Positions 24,565 to 34,992 of a stretch of DNA of 64,000 nt are shown here, one piece after another (position 1 is the stretch's first letter; each line of letters opens with the position of its first letter). The position numbers were made by a program, and so were the translations under genes. The notes beneath the pieces were generated by a model that worked only from the letters and a program-made list of their open reading frames with translations, made no database searches and was not told the DNA's origin. The stretch is from Cololabis saira (Eukaryota; Chordata; Actinopteri; Beloniformes; Belonidae), in contig NC_084606.1 of NCBI RefSeq assembly GCF_033807715.1, positions 37,934,401-37,998,400 of the forward strand. The letters run 5' to 3'.

Positions 24565-24730
24565 TTAACTTTAAGCCCTGTATGTGGAGTGGAGTGAAGT
24601 TGTGGAACAGTTTGGGCCGGAGCTCAAGCAACGTCCAAGCATGTGTAACAGAGTTGGAAAATCCCACTTTAATAATTTTTGTTTTCAAATTATATTTAGG
24701 GATTTTATTTATCATTTATTTATTTTGTTG
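24565..24730 (+). pseudogene. LINE ORF2 C-terminal scrap, Rex-like
   Basis: A short frame reads MWSGVKLWNSLGRSSSNVQA, resembling the GVK.WNSL end of the Rex-like LINE at 61770-61900. It is too short and diverged for a firm family call. Confidence 0.45.
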
Positions 24731-24867
24731 AATGTTTGTGAATTTTATCTAAATTAGTTGTTTTATCTTATTGTTATTTGTATTTGCATATTTTGAGGAA
24801 ACTGCCTTTTTGGCTCTACCCTCTTTTTGTCCTCCTGGGCTTCCGTAGCTCTTTACTTCAGCTCCTC

Positions 24868-25247
24868 AGTGCTGCGTTGCTCTGATGAGTGTAAGTTGTG
24901 TTGGGAACTGCTGCTGCTTTTCTTAACAGATTTCCTTAAGAAATTATCCATATATGTTGATATTTTTGGCGCATGTTGTATACTTTAAATACTACTGACA
25001 TTACGTGGCTGTTTTGTGTTGTTTTGATGATTTAATATGCTTTTTGTGGATGTTTTATTTTCGCGCCCTTGGTGTACAGCGGCGGGCGGTAACCGGTTTA
25101 AACCAGTAGGTGGCAGTGTAAACCAGACGGCGCTGCAGAGCCTCGATCTGAGTGTTCACTTTCCCGTTTTTGTTTTGTTTGTTCAGGGAGCAGGAGTTTA
25201 AAAGAGGGTCCAGAAGACTTATTCTTGTGTTTTTCTGTCTTCTGGAG
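24868..25247 (+). other. Two exon-like blocks flanking a GT-AG intron
   Basis: Block A (24868-24890) is followed by GTAAGT at 24891. Block B (25187-25247) is preceded by a strong polypyrimidine tract ending in TTGTTCAG at 25186 and followed by GTATGT at 25248. Blocks A and B recur joined without the 296-base intervening sequence at 25297-25380. This supports the interval 24891-25186 as a real intron of some transcript. I do not recognise any protein. Confidence 0.6.
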
Positions 25248-25296
25248 GTATGTTTCCTTTGTCAAATGAATTGTTTTTATTGTGTTTAAATTAGAG

Positions 25297-25380
25297 AGTG
25301 CTGCGTTGCTCTGATGAGTGGAGCAGGAGTTTAAAAGAGGGTCCAGAAGACTTATTCTTGTGTTTTTCTGTCTTCTGCAG
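25297..25380 (+). repeat. Adjacent copy with blocks A and B joined, intron absent
   Basis: The 23 bases of block A (AGTGCTGCGTTGCTCTGATG...) run directly into block B at 25320. Block B matches for about 60 bases with one difference at its end (CTGCAG instead of CTGGAG). The junction is exactly at the GT-AG boundaries of the upstream copy. It is either a spliced-RNA-derived insertion or the ancestral state before an intron-like insertion upstream. Confidence 0.6.
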
Positions 25381-26094
25381 AATTAAACGTAGCAAAACTG
25401 ATTCATGACTCATCATTTGTTGCAACGGATCCAAACCTGTTACACATGAGCCGGTTCAAACAGCGGGACAAAAATATGGTTTTCATAGATACAGGGAGGA
25501 TGAGGAGCTTTGACAATCACAACTGTTTCCACACATCATTTACTCACTTGTTTACTCACATTATTTATTTTCTTTGTTTGTAAGTATGTACATATGACAT
25601 ATACATATTTACATTACATATGTCATATGTAATGTAAATATGTACATAGGTAACTATGTATATTCATATATATATATGCAGTAGTTTGTGAATATGTGTT
25701 AAGACAGGATATTGAAATCAACTGAGGTTTGTTAATTACTTTCTACTCCTTTTTGGACATGGGAACATTGTTATATTTTATTATTTTTTTGTTGTTTTGA
25801 CTATTTTGACTTGTGTGTTGTTTTTATGTTTTCTCAATGTTCGGGATAAAGCTTACATTCATTCATTCATTAGGGAGTAGCATAAGATAGATTAGTCTAT
25901 ATAGTCAGCTGCTATCTGTAAACTTAGTTCAAATTTGAAGGCAGGATCCCGTTACCTGTCCTATTAACCAAGTTACTATTTTTGTGTTGCTTTTTCCATG
26001 ATGATTGTCAGATGAGCAGAGCCCTCCACCCAGGTCACACCCCACCTTCCAGGCAAGAGTCAGGCATTCTGACTCAGACCAGGAGGAGAGAAAC
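25381..26094. other. Unassigned region with palindrome
   Basis: Holds a TA-rich palindromic stretch near 25590-25650 (ATTACATATGTCATATGTAAT) and CATT repeats near 25857. No gene is seen. Confidence 0.4.
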
Positions 26095-26880
26095 ACATTA
26101 GGCCCATTTTAAAATCCTTACACTGGCTACCTGTTAGTTTCCGTGTTGATTTTAAAGTTCTTTCATTAGTAGGGGTGTAACGATACACTAATCTCACAAT
26201 ACGGTACGATACACGATATTGAGGTCACGATAACGATACGATATTATAGCAGTATTTTTTTAACAACCTTGAATGAGGAACATATGACTGGAATAAATGG
26301 TCTTTTATTTGAAAGACACAAAATACAAAACAATGCTGTGCGTTTGCCCTATTGTTCCAGTTTGTAATGCTTTATAACTGTTTAAGTTTTAAAGAGAATG
26401 CCAGGCCAACCATTTTCCACAAACTGAACTAAAAGTAAATGTCAGGTTTGCATTATGATCTTCAGTTTCATACAAGTACAAATATTTAGACACAAACTGA
26501 ATAGTTTCTCTGTTTGATTTGACTTTTTTCTTTTCCAGAAATTTAACAACTAAAATTAAATAAATAAATAAAAGTAAATAAATACATACAATTTTACATC
26601 ATAAAAAACATTGATTCATGCTCACCTTATAAGTGTAAGAGGAGATTTATTTTTGTTAAGAAGGTTATTTTGGTAATTCAGGGTTCATTATTTTATAAAT
26701 ATATTCTTAATATTCCTTTTTAGCTGTTCCACAGAGTAGAACTAAAACATTTGCTGCTTTTATCCACGATGCTCCAAAACTGTGGAACAGCTGGAGGATC
26801 TGAGAGGAGCTGGAAATGTGGACATTTTTAAACGTAGACTTAAAAACTCATCTCTTTGTCTCTTTCTCTTTTATGTAGCA
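26095..26880 (+). mobile_element. L2/CR1-type LINE 3' remnant with nested repeat
   Basis: 26100-26165 reads ILKSLHWLPVSFRVDFKVLS, and 26725-26870 contains PQSRTKTFAAFIHDAPKLWN and then FKRRLKN, the C-terminal end of an L2/CR1 ORF2. Between them, from about 26168, lies a repeat starting TAGGGGTGTAACGATACAC, a form typical of fish hAT-like MITEs. I could not fix its right end. The middle of the LINE segment is missing. Confidence 0.62.
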
Positions 26881-26935
26881 TTTAAAACCAATCGGGTTGT
26901 AAATGATCAACAGCCATATCATGACACGGATCCTC
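26881..26935 (+). pseudogene. Gene X scrap (KTNRVVNDQ)
   Basis: About 48 bases (AAAACCAATCGGGTTGTAAA and on) match the gene X block at 63916-63960 at roughly 85-90 percent. It encodes KTNRVVNDQQPYHD against KTNQVVNDQLPYPG. The flanks do not match, so this is a small orphan piece joined between a LINE end and an RT fragment. Confidence 0.55.
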
Positions 26936-27451
26936 CACGGAGCCCGTCAGACCGTAGGAGGGATGAGGCTCCAGACAGGGCAGAAGCTACCACCACTTGA
27001 TAGCTACATGGACGACGTGACTCTGGTGCTGCAGACAGCTCCATGCACAAGAAGGGGCCTGGAGAGGCTAGACGAGCTGGTGACACGGGCAAGGATGAGG
27101 ATAAAACCCTCCAAATCACGGAGCCTCTCCCTGCGTAAAGGCACCAGGAACGACGGTACCATCTTTGTCGCAGGAGGCGAGCAAATCCCTCTACTGGCCA
27201 ACCAGTCCATCCGAACCCTGGGAAGGCAGTACAGAGCCGATCTGTCGGACAAGCGTGCAGGCGAGGCGGTACGGAAGCAGCTCTCAGAAGGCCTGGCGAG
27301 CATCAACAACAGCCAGCTCCCCGGAAAGTACAAACTGTGGTGCTACAACTTCACGTTGGACCCGAGGGTCCTGTGGCCACTGAAGATGTGTGACATTCCA
27401 TCCTCCACAGTCACCGGGTTGGATAGGCTCGCCAACTCCTACAACCAGTAG
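26936..27451 (+). pseudogene. Non-LTR reverse transcriptase fragment (YMDD)
   Basis: The frame from 26903 encodes YMDDVTLVLQTAPCTRRGLE, RMRIKPSKSRSLSLRKG, SIRTLGRQYRADLSDK and so on. This is the palm and thumb of a reverse transcriptase with catalytic YMDD, of a form that recurs in fish genomes. It may belong to the restriction-enzyme-like endonuclease clades (R2/R4/Hero-like), which I cannot confirm. Upstream RT motifs and downstream domains are absent. Confidence 0.6.
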
Positions 27452-27775
27452 CGACAATAGACAGTACAGAGACGAGAGAGAGTAGAGAGACAATAGAGTT
27501 TTATTCACATGCATGAGCACAAGAGCCACTCACATGGAAGTGTTAGAATCCATGTCCACTTCGAGCTTCATAAAAGCCTTACGACGATTCTTTGCCATCC
27601 GTGGGCCATCAAAACAGCTTCGCTCTGACAGAGGCACAAATTTCATTGGAGCATGTAAAGAATTGAAATTGAACACTAGTGACCCAGAGCTAACAAGTTA
27701 CCTTGACAACCAGGGATGCACGTGGACCTTTAACGCTCCCCATTCCTCACATATGGGAGGTTGTTGGGAAAGGCT

Positions 27776-28918
27776 TGAGTTCTGGTTCTGCGTCAAAACG
27801 ACGCCGTGCCTACGGCGTGTGGTAAGCGTCGACGCAGACCGCACGCCGTCACTGACGGCGTCAGTGACCTGCACCCAGGCCCCCAGTCTCGCGCTCAGCA
27901 GGCACGCCGATTTTTTCCAGTGTCCAGCCGCGGTACTGCAACCAAAAATCCCATGGGGCCCAGAAAGCTTTTTTCCCATAGACCGCAATAGTAAAAGAGA
28001 AGCCTCTAAAACTGTTCACAGGAACCTCCAGCTGTAATCACCGGCAATTACTAATCTTTGTATTCTATATTTTTAAGTCATGGACTTTATATCCGTCAAA
28101 AATGTTTTATAACGGCCAGAAAAGTCAAAGAAAAGTCTCTTTCTGGGCGTGACGTCACGGATGACGTCACAGCCGTGTCCGTGCATTCCACGGATGTTTT
28201 ATATTAATATATATTATGTAATTATATTATATTAATACATTAATCATATATGTGATGCTATACATGTAATAATATACATGAATTAATATATTATTTTAAT
28301 ACATATTATATTAATACTCGTTCTCATTGCCCCGGGGCATGATGGGAGGGCCCAGAGCATCATGGGAGGTGACTCAACTGCGCATGCTCTATGGGCCCGT
28401 ATACACGGAAGTAAACCAGGAAGTCCGAGATTTTTTCGGCGGATGCGCTGGCTGAGCAGAATGCATTGAAATGAATGGGCGGCCATTTTTGGCACAGTAT
28501 CCAGTTATATAATAGATCCATGCCTGCACCTCCCGAAAATTGTAAGTACGCGTCGAGGCGACGCAGACCAAACGCAGACGAGAGGGCTGTGATTGGTTCA
28601 CTTGGTAGCAAAACATTTCCGGTTCCGGTTTGAAGCAGTCGTGAACTTTCAGCGCTCTTTTCTTCGTGTATGCGTGTTTTTTTTTGTTTTGTTTATTGCA
28701 CAATAGTTGTCCTTATCTCTGGTTCACCGTGACCGGAAAAAGTCGGATAAACTATTCAGGAAAAGATTGCGAATTAGGCTAATTCGCAATCTAAGCTAAG
28801 CGGTCACGGGGGGTTCTGCACCGCGGAGAAATGGAGTGACGGAGAAGTCCGAAGGTTCACGACGCCGTCACCGTGACGGCGTGTGCTCTGCGTTGGTTTA
28901 ACGCAGAACCATAACTCA
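27776..28918. mobile_element. Palindromic-end element inserted in BEL integrase
   Basis: The left end TTGAGTTCTGGTTCTGCGTC and the reverse complement of the right end (TTGAGTTATGGTTCTGCGTT) form inverted repeats of the GGTTCCGCG family. The interrupted integrase reading (WER, then LIGVAR) is contiguous across it. The duplication is short (CTT or GCTT). The interior carries TGACGTCA-type words near 28150, TA-rich sequence near 28200-28310 and a second GGTTC/GAACC hairpin at the right end. It has no transposase frame. Confidence 0.6.
28859..28915. repeat. Palindromic GGTTCCGCG-family half copy
   Basis: ACGACGCCGTCACCGTGACG is followed by CTCTGCGTTGGTTTAACGCA and GAACCATAA. It forms the right arm of the element in the BEL remnant. 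Confidence 0.55.
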
Positions 28919-29578
28919 AGCTTAATAGGAGTGGCACGACAGATTCTGGATGGGATGTTGCTGAGGTCTGACACAAGCCACCTCACACACGAAGTGTTGA
29001 CCACCTTAATGGCAGAGGTCATGGCAATTCTAAATTCCCGAACACTGATTCCAGTGTCATCTGACCCCGACAACCCTACTATTTTGACACCTGCGATGAT
29101 TCTCACTCAAAAGATGAATCCAGTGACATCACCTTCAGGTGACTTCAGTCAAGAGAATCTCCACAAAAGTGGAAACCAGTGCAATGTCTGGCAGAGAGCT
29201 TCTGGAAACGATGGAGACAGGAGTAGCTGGTGACTCTCCAGAAGCGCCACAAGTGGACAGATAATAAGCCCAGCATTCAAGTGGATGATGTCGTTTTGAT
29301 GAAAAACTCTCAGGCTAAACGCAACGAGTGGCTAATCGGACTCGGAGTAAAGACACTGCCCAGCAAGGACAACAAAGTCTGCAAGGTCGAGGTCAAGGTC
29401 GTGAGACAAGGGACTCAGAAAACCTACACAAGATCCATCTCAGAACTTGTCTTCCTTCTGTCTAAGGACTCTTAAGTGGATGGACATTCTGATATAGAGT
29501 ATTTAACAGGATTTACAAATTGTAACTAATAATTGATGTTATTTCCTTTAATAGTTTGAAAAAGATATTAGTTGTGGT

Positions 29579-30310
29579 CAGAGTTGGTAGTAACGAGTTA
29601 CATTTACTCCGTTACATTTACTTGAGTACGTTTTGGGAAATGTTGTACTTTTAGGAGTAGTTTTGAATCACTATACTTTTTACTTTTACTTGAGTAGATT
29701 TGTGAAGAAGAAACTGTTCCTCTTACTCCGCTACATTAGGCTACGTTGAGCTGTTACTTTTCTTTCATCCTTTTTATCCACATACGCGTCAATCTCATGA
29801 CATCACTGGGTGATTCTTTGGGAAAAATGTTAGTTTTTGCATGTTTTGTCACATTTACACAGACTCAAACACACACAGAGTTTCTATGAGTTCATGTTTG
29901 TTCTAGTTCTGCTGGTTAAAAAAGAAAAGTACAAAGGCTGGACATTTTGTGCTACTTGTGCTTAATTTCTTTTTTTATTCTGTTTATTATTTTATTTATT
30001 TTATTATTTATTAAAGTACTTGAATTTACTTTGAGATTATTTTAATTTAAGCAATTTTTTATTAATTTTAATGTATTGTATTATTTTATTGCTTTAATTT
30101 GCCTGAAGATGATTATTTTGTACTTTTGTCTGTTTGAATGGTTGTGTTAAAAAAATAAATCAGACGTTACTCAACAGTTACTCAGTACTTGAGTAGTTTT
30201 TTCACCAAGTACTTTTTTACTTTTACTCAAGTAATTATTTGGATGACTACTTATTCTGAAGTAACAGTACTTTTACTTGAGTACATTTTTCGGCTACTCT
30301 ACCAGCTTTG
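29579..30310. mobile_element. hAT MITE (732 bp)
   Basis: Flanked by GTTGTGGT at 29571-29578 and 30311-30318, an exact 8-bp duplication. The left end is CAGAGTTGG and the right end CCAGCTTTG (reverse complement CAAAGCTGG). The body is built of TTACTTGAGTA and ACTTTTACT words. It has no coding capacity. It lies about 100 bases after the BEL stop. Confidence 0.88.
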
Positions 30311-30318
30311 GTTGTGGT

Positions 30319-31035
30319 ATTTAGTATACCCAGCGAGGAGTGTTCCGCCCTGCGGTGAACTGGGGTGAACTAGTAACGTTCCTAGTCGGACCGATTTCAG
30401 AGACGGACCCGTGCAGCAAACAAACTGCACGAAAACGCAGCATGAAAACGTTGTTGAAAGTTGTCTCTCAAACGGAGCTTGGTTAAATCTTTGTCTGTAA
30501 GTAATGACACGTTATATTGTTAAGAATATTGTGATTTGTAGTGTATACACTTACTTACCGTGCAAGTTTGGTTGTTATTTCTTAACGTAGTTTGTCACCT
30601 TTACCGTTTTATCGTGGCAACGCAGTGTTTTTATTTGTCCACCAGAGGGCGCCATTTAGTCTGAAACAGCCTATTTAGCTTTATTTATCTGTTTAATCAA
30701 TAATAGCGTGAAAAAGAGTAACATTAATGTTGTTACTGCTTAAGTTTGTTTCCATTTTTTTACTTGGGAAGTGTGTGTAACACTATGTAAATATGTTTAT
30801 GTGAAAGGCATTACAAAGGGAATATTTTTGTTACCAGATACAACAGACATTATTTTGTAATAATGTTTATTTTTGTTTATTGTTTGCAGTTTTACAAAAA
30901 GAACTGTGATTGGAGAGAAATACAAAAAATAAAACTGAGGACCAAAAGAGAAGAAAAGATCAAACATAAATCCTCAAACAAAAGAATTTCTTCAGCCTCC
31001 CCTTTCTTCAGAATGTAAGTGTCTAATGTCTAGAT
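30319..31035. other. Possible BEL-type LTR remnant
   Basis: Non-coding sequence following the BEL remnant. It might be part of that element's 3' LTR because it lies directly after the pol end, but no second LTR is present to prove it. An AATAAA lies near 30929. Confidence 0.3.
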
Positions 31036-31492
31036 CAGCGGTCGGCAACCCAAAATGTTGAAAGAGCCATATTGGACCAAAAACACAAAAAACAAATATG
31101 TCTGGAGCCGCAAAAAATAAAAAGTCTTGTATAAGCTTTGGAATGAAGGAAAATGGCGTGAAAATGGTGGAAAATGTTGAGAAAAAAGTCAAAATGTCGA
31201 GATTAATGTTGAAGTACAATCTCGAGAGAAAAGTTGAAATGTTGAGAAAAAGACGAAATGTTGAGAAAAGTCAAAATTTTGAGAAAAAAGTAAAAATGTC
31301 GAGATCAATGTTGAAATAGAATTTCGAGAAAAAAGTCGAAATGTCGAGAAAAAAGTCGAAATGTCGAGATTAAAAAGGAAAGGAAAAAGGAAGAAAAAAA
31401 GAAAAAAAAGAAAAAAAGGTCAAAGATTTTTTTTTAAAAAGCTCCAGGAGCCACTAGGGCGGCGCTAAAGAGCCACGTGTTGCCGACCCCTG
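31036..31492. mobile_element. hAT MITE (457 bp)
   Basis: Terminal repeats CAGCGGTCGGCAAC and GTTGCCGACCCCTG. The flanks GTCTAGAT (31028-31035) and GTCTAGAG (31493-31500) are an 8-bp duplication with one mismatch. The interior is an A-rich array of GAGAAAAAAGTC and AAATGTCGAGA words. The small open frame inside (31098-31319) is a by-product of this repetition. Confidence 0.87.
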
Positions 31493-32352
31493 GTCTAGAG
31501 TAAATGTCTATCTGTTTAGTTGTACAAGCTGAAACGTACTGCGAGGACAGAATAATATCAGTCTATTGAATTTCATTTTATTTTATTAAGCTACATATGT
31601 TTGGGTTTTTATTTAGTGCACCTCTACGTACTTGGTATAAAAGATAATAAAAATAATATCACGCGCACAGGAGTAGAGACAATAGACAGTAGAGAGAGAA
31701 AAGGATGTCGGCTTTTAATGTGGCCCAAAGGAGGAGGTGGCGATATAGTTTGGTCATCCTTTGTGCATGTGTCCTATGTAAGTATATCAAACTTTCTTTA
31801 AGGTTAATTTCATTAGGGCTAAGTAAAGCAGTAGACTCTAAAGCTGAGGACACACCAACCCGACGTCGCCCGCTGTCGGCCGACTGCTGTGTCGCCTCGC
31901 GTCGCCTGTGTCGGGCTGGGTCGGGCTCAAAAAGAAGCACTAGACACACCGCAAAGACGACACCCGACGGCCAACTAGCACGTACGTTCTGCGCAGTCTG
32001 CGTTTCAATTTGCTGCGATGTTTTCGGAGAAGAGCCGCCGGTCCGGGGAGCAGCAGCAGCTCAGATCGCCAGGTCAACCTGCCGTCGTCCTGAGGAGAAA
32101 CCTGCAGCTCTGTGGAGAATTACTGCTGGCTGAAATAAATCGTTTAGGAAGATAAATGTTGTTTTAATAGATGAAATCTAACAGTTGTTGCTACACCTGT
32201 TAAGAAATTTACTCCGAAAAATAGTATTGTTACTTTACAACAATATTACTCCAGTAAAAGTCAAAAGAACTTTCATTAAAACTACTCTTAAAAGCACAAT
32301 TTATCCAAAACCTTACTCAAGCAAATGTAACTGAGTACTACCCACCTCTGGT
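31493..32352. other. Mixed repeat remnants
   Basis: 31840-32110 is GC-rich with GACGTCGCCCG and GTCGGGCTGGG words, starting at AGGACACACCA, typical of a DNA transposon arm, but I see no partner end. 32240-32352 is the right part of a hAT MITE of the TTACTTGAGTA kind, ending CCCACCTCTG. Frames in this interval are not supported as genes. Confidence 0.4.
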
Positions 32353-32574
32353 TATGTGTGTTGTAGAGTATGGAAAGCACATTTTCCCTCTGCCGTTACT
32401 TCACTAATTGTAATGTCGGACTTAGACCACAGGCTCAAACTCGGAGAGAGGCAGGGGAAAGCAGCAGCACTGTAGTGCAGGTAGGTTAATATGTTGTAAA
32501 TGGTTAGGTGATTTTGGTTTGTTTATAAGGAAAGGAAGGAATGAACATGATCTATTTTCATATTTCATAGGAGA

Positions 32575-32828
32575 AATATGTGGAGACAGGCGCAAGAGAA
32601 GAAGTGCAGGCAGGCAGGCAGGAACCCAACCATGAACCATCCAAAAGTGATTGTAGAACAGAATCTCACCAACAAAACCTTAAGATCAAGAGAAGTGGTA
32701 CTGTGAATTTCCTTGGATCCATTATAAACAAGGAGTCAATGGAATCCTATGTTTTTTCTGTGGCCAAGCTTTTGAAAATGAAAAATCAAGCCTGGCCAAG
32801 AACTGTTTCTCCAGAGGCCTGTAAGTAA
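32575..32828 (+). other. Weak exon-like open frame
   Basis: A plausible acceptor (ATTTCATAG) near 32570 precedes an open stretch ending close to GTAAG at about 32821. The peptide (METGAREEVQAGRQEPNHEP and on) is not recognised. The evidence is weak. Confidence 0.2.
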
Positions 32829-33054
32829 GTAAGCCTGTAAAGCTTGTATACTGTCTTAAGGTAAGAGCTGATTTGTTATGTGGCATGTTAATGTTTTGTT
32901 GTGTCAAAAAATAAAGGATGCCCACAGAGAAAGAGGTCACAAGATTCAAACGAAAATAATAATAAATACATATATCAGGAAAAAAAAGTAAAAAAGTGTC
33001 TAAAAAAGTAAATGCATATTAAAATTGTTTGATTGTTCGCATTCACACACACAT

Positions 33055-33081
33055 ACCGTATTTTCGCGACCATAAGGCGCA

Positions 33082-33121
<40 letters not shown>

Positions 33122-34627
33122 GTCCCGGGCGCCTTTTGAAATGGTGCGCCGTGTCTATTACCTGAATTACGGTAATGTCAGGCCGGCCACCATGAGAACG
33201 GTAAAAAGAGAAGGGGGCGGGTGAAGCCCCCGTGAGTTGCAACGTGAATGAGACTCCACTGAGCTGTTTAATGCGAAACAGATGATGAAAACTTTTAAGG
33301 ATTTGCTTGATGTGTAAAGTGAAATAAAATACAATCAAACTAAGTTTTGCTCCGCTCTATTTAAATAAGCACACTTGTTCTGCAGCGCGTGTGTTTTGCA
33401 TGTCGGAACCGAGCATGCACCTGCCGTGGGGTTGCGGGCTCCGATCGCCGCATCCCCGCTGCAGATCCGGCTGAAATGCCGGTGCTCTTACCCCGGGAGT
33501 CCCTACTACAAGTCCATGTGGGCTCCTCCGGTCCCAGCCGGTCGGAACCGGTGACTTTCCCCGGTTAAAGCCGCGGTGATGGGCGCTGCTGCAGCCCGAC
33601 TTCCTGGTTCCCAAAGCGGTCCGATCGACCTGGTTCCTGGCCGCTTTACGAGCAGAGATTTCTGGGGTCTGTCTTAGGTTGGATCAGCTTCACCCTTCGA
33701 AATTTGCAGCCAAATCTGTCGGTTACAAACCCGGTACCGGATCCCGACATGCGCGGGTGTGTGTTCGCGGCGCGACACACACACTTACTGGTTTATGTGG
33801 CGCTTGCCTGGCGCAGCTGATGGACAGAAACTGTATGGGGATTTTTAAAAGAAAAACTTTGCATAAGACGTTTCCAGCCGGAGTCATTATAAGGGCGAAT
33901 GAAAAGGGGGGGCTGGATGAAGGGATGATGATGATCAAGAAGCTGAGACAGGTCTGGAAATTCGGACTGGCGCAGCTGAATTAGCGGTGTCGGATACAAC
34001 CCGGTACCGGCTCCCCGACAGCGCGTGTGTGTGAGCGGGACCAGCGCGGGGGGCGGAGGAGGACCAGCGCGGGGGGGGGGGGGGTGGACCGGGACCCGGG
34101 ACCCGGTCCAGCGCGAGGGAGCAGACGGGGAGCGGGACCCGGGACCGCCACGGTCGGGATCCGCAGCACAACGGGGTATGAAAAGTTTATTTAATCTTGT
34201 GCTGGCCTGCCACGCTGATGGACAGAAACTGCCGCCGATGGTGATTTTTAAAAGAAAAGCGTTCCCTAAAGAGACTTTTCCAGCCAGAGTGAAATGAAAA
34301 GGGCTGGATGGATGAGGAGATGATCAGTGGCTGAGACAGGTTTATGTGCAGCAACCCGGTGGTTTTTTTAAATTCTTTAATGCAGAAACAGAATATGAAA
34401 CTTTGAAGGGTTTGATTGATGTGAAAAGTGAAATAAAATATCAAACTAAGTTTTGCTTCCGCTGTATTTTTAGCGCGTGTGTGTTTTGCAGCACGTGTGT
34501 GTGCAGCTCCGTCTCCGTAGACGGCGCCTTTTGGGTCGGTGTGCCGTATGTGTGTTTTAAAACCAAAAATGACACACAAAACTGAGGGTGCGCCTTTCCA
34601 CACAGTGCGCCATATGGTCGCCGTAAG
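33055..34627. mobile_element. Pogo/Tigger-like DNA transposon remnant
   Basis: The left end (ACCGTATTTTCGCGACCATA) and the inverted right end (ACTTACGGCGACCATATGG) resemble each other and frame a region with two partial transposase fragments. ADGQKLPPMVIFKRKAFPKE lies near 34210-34270, and a diverged duplicate of it (LMDRNCMGIFKRKTLHKTFP) near 33820-33880; these fit the DDE domain of pogo-type transposases. Duplicate non-coding blocks (GTGAAATAAAATA...AACTAAGTTTTGC) occur near 33320 and 34428, so an internal duplication or a nested related copy is likely. A run of 34 T lies at 33084-33117. Not functional. Confidence 0.65.
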
Positions 34628-34669
34628 TATATATATATACTTATATATATATACTTATATATAAGTATA
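34628..34669. repeat. TATA-rich palindromic tract, gypsy target site
   Basis: Alternating TATATA and TACTTATATA/TATAAGTATA words. The gypsy element begins right after it, and (TA)n resumes at 58029 on the other side, so the element landed inside a TA repeat. Confidence 0.75.
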
Positions 34670-34992
34670 TGTAACCGGTGCGATCTGACAGTGGTCTGCG
34701 TTGTGTTTTTTTAACAGACGGGACTCAGACCAGCAGGACTCTTTTGGAGGCAATCTCCGTTTATTTCCTGACAAGGAAATAAAACAACAAAACCTCCAGT
34801 CAAAACATGCATCCAGTTGAGCCCCTCTCCCATTGACATCAGTAACAAAAGGGCCTATTAAGACAGAAATCGTACCTGACAAGGAAATAAAACAACAAAA
34901 CCTCCAGTCAAAACATGCATCCAGTTGAGCCCCTACACAGATAATAAAGAATATTAACATAATACAAGGGAAACCCAAACTGTGGTCTATCG

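Larger units (their letters stand above)
27500..29475 (+). pseudogene. BEL/Pao integrase remnant, split by an insertion
   Basis: 27513-27775 encodes STRATHMEVLESMSTSSFIK, RRFFAIRGPSKQLRSDRGTN and NAPHSSHMGGCWER, the integrase core of BEL/Pao pol. An insertion of about 1.14 kb intervenes. From 28917 the frame resumes as LIGVARQILDGMLLRSDTSH and later ILTPAMILT. After a frameshift near 29150-29230, 29230-29475 encodes the C-terminal module (VDDVVLMKN, TRSISELVFLLSKD). RT, protease and gag are not present nearby. Confidence 0.82.

Noticed and set aside
32000..32133. 142-codon frame 31705-32133 as a gene
   Set aside because: Crosses unrelated repeat segments, has low-complexity Arg-rich content and no recognisable motif.
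34025..34171. GC-rich Gly/Pro frames near 34000-34170
   Set aside because: Composition artefacts of a G-tract in the pogo-like remnant; no conserved motif.
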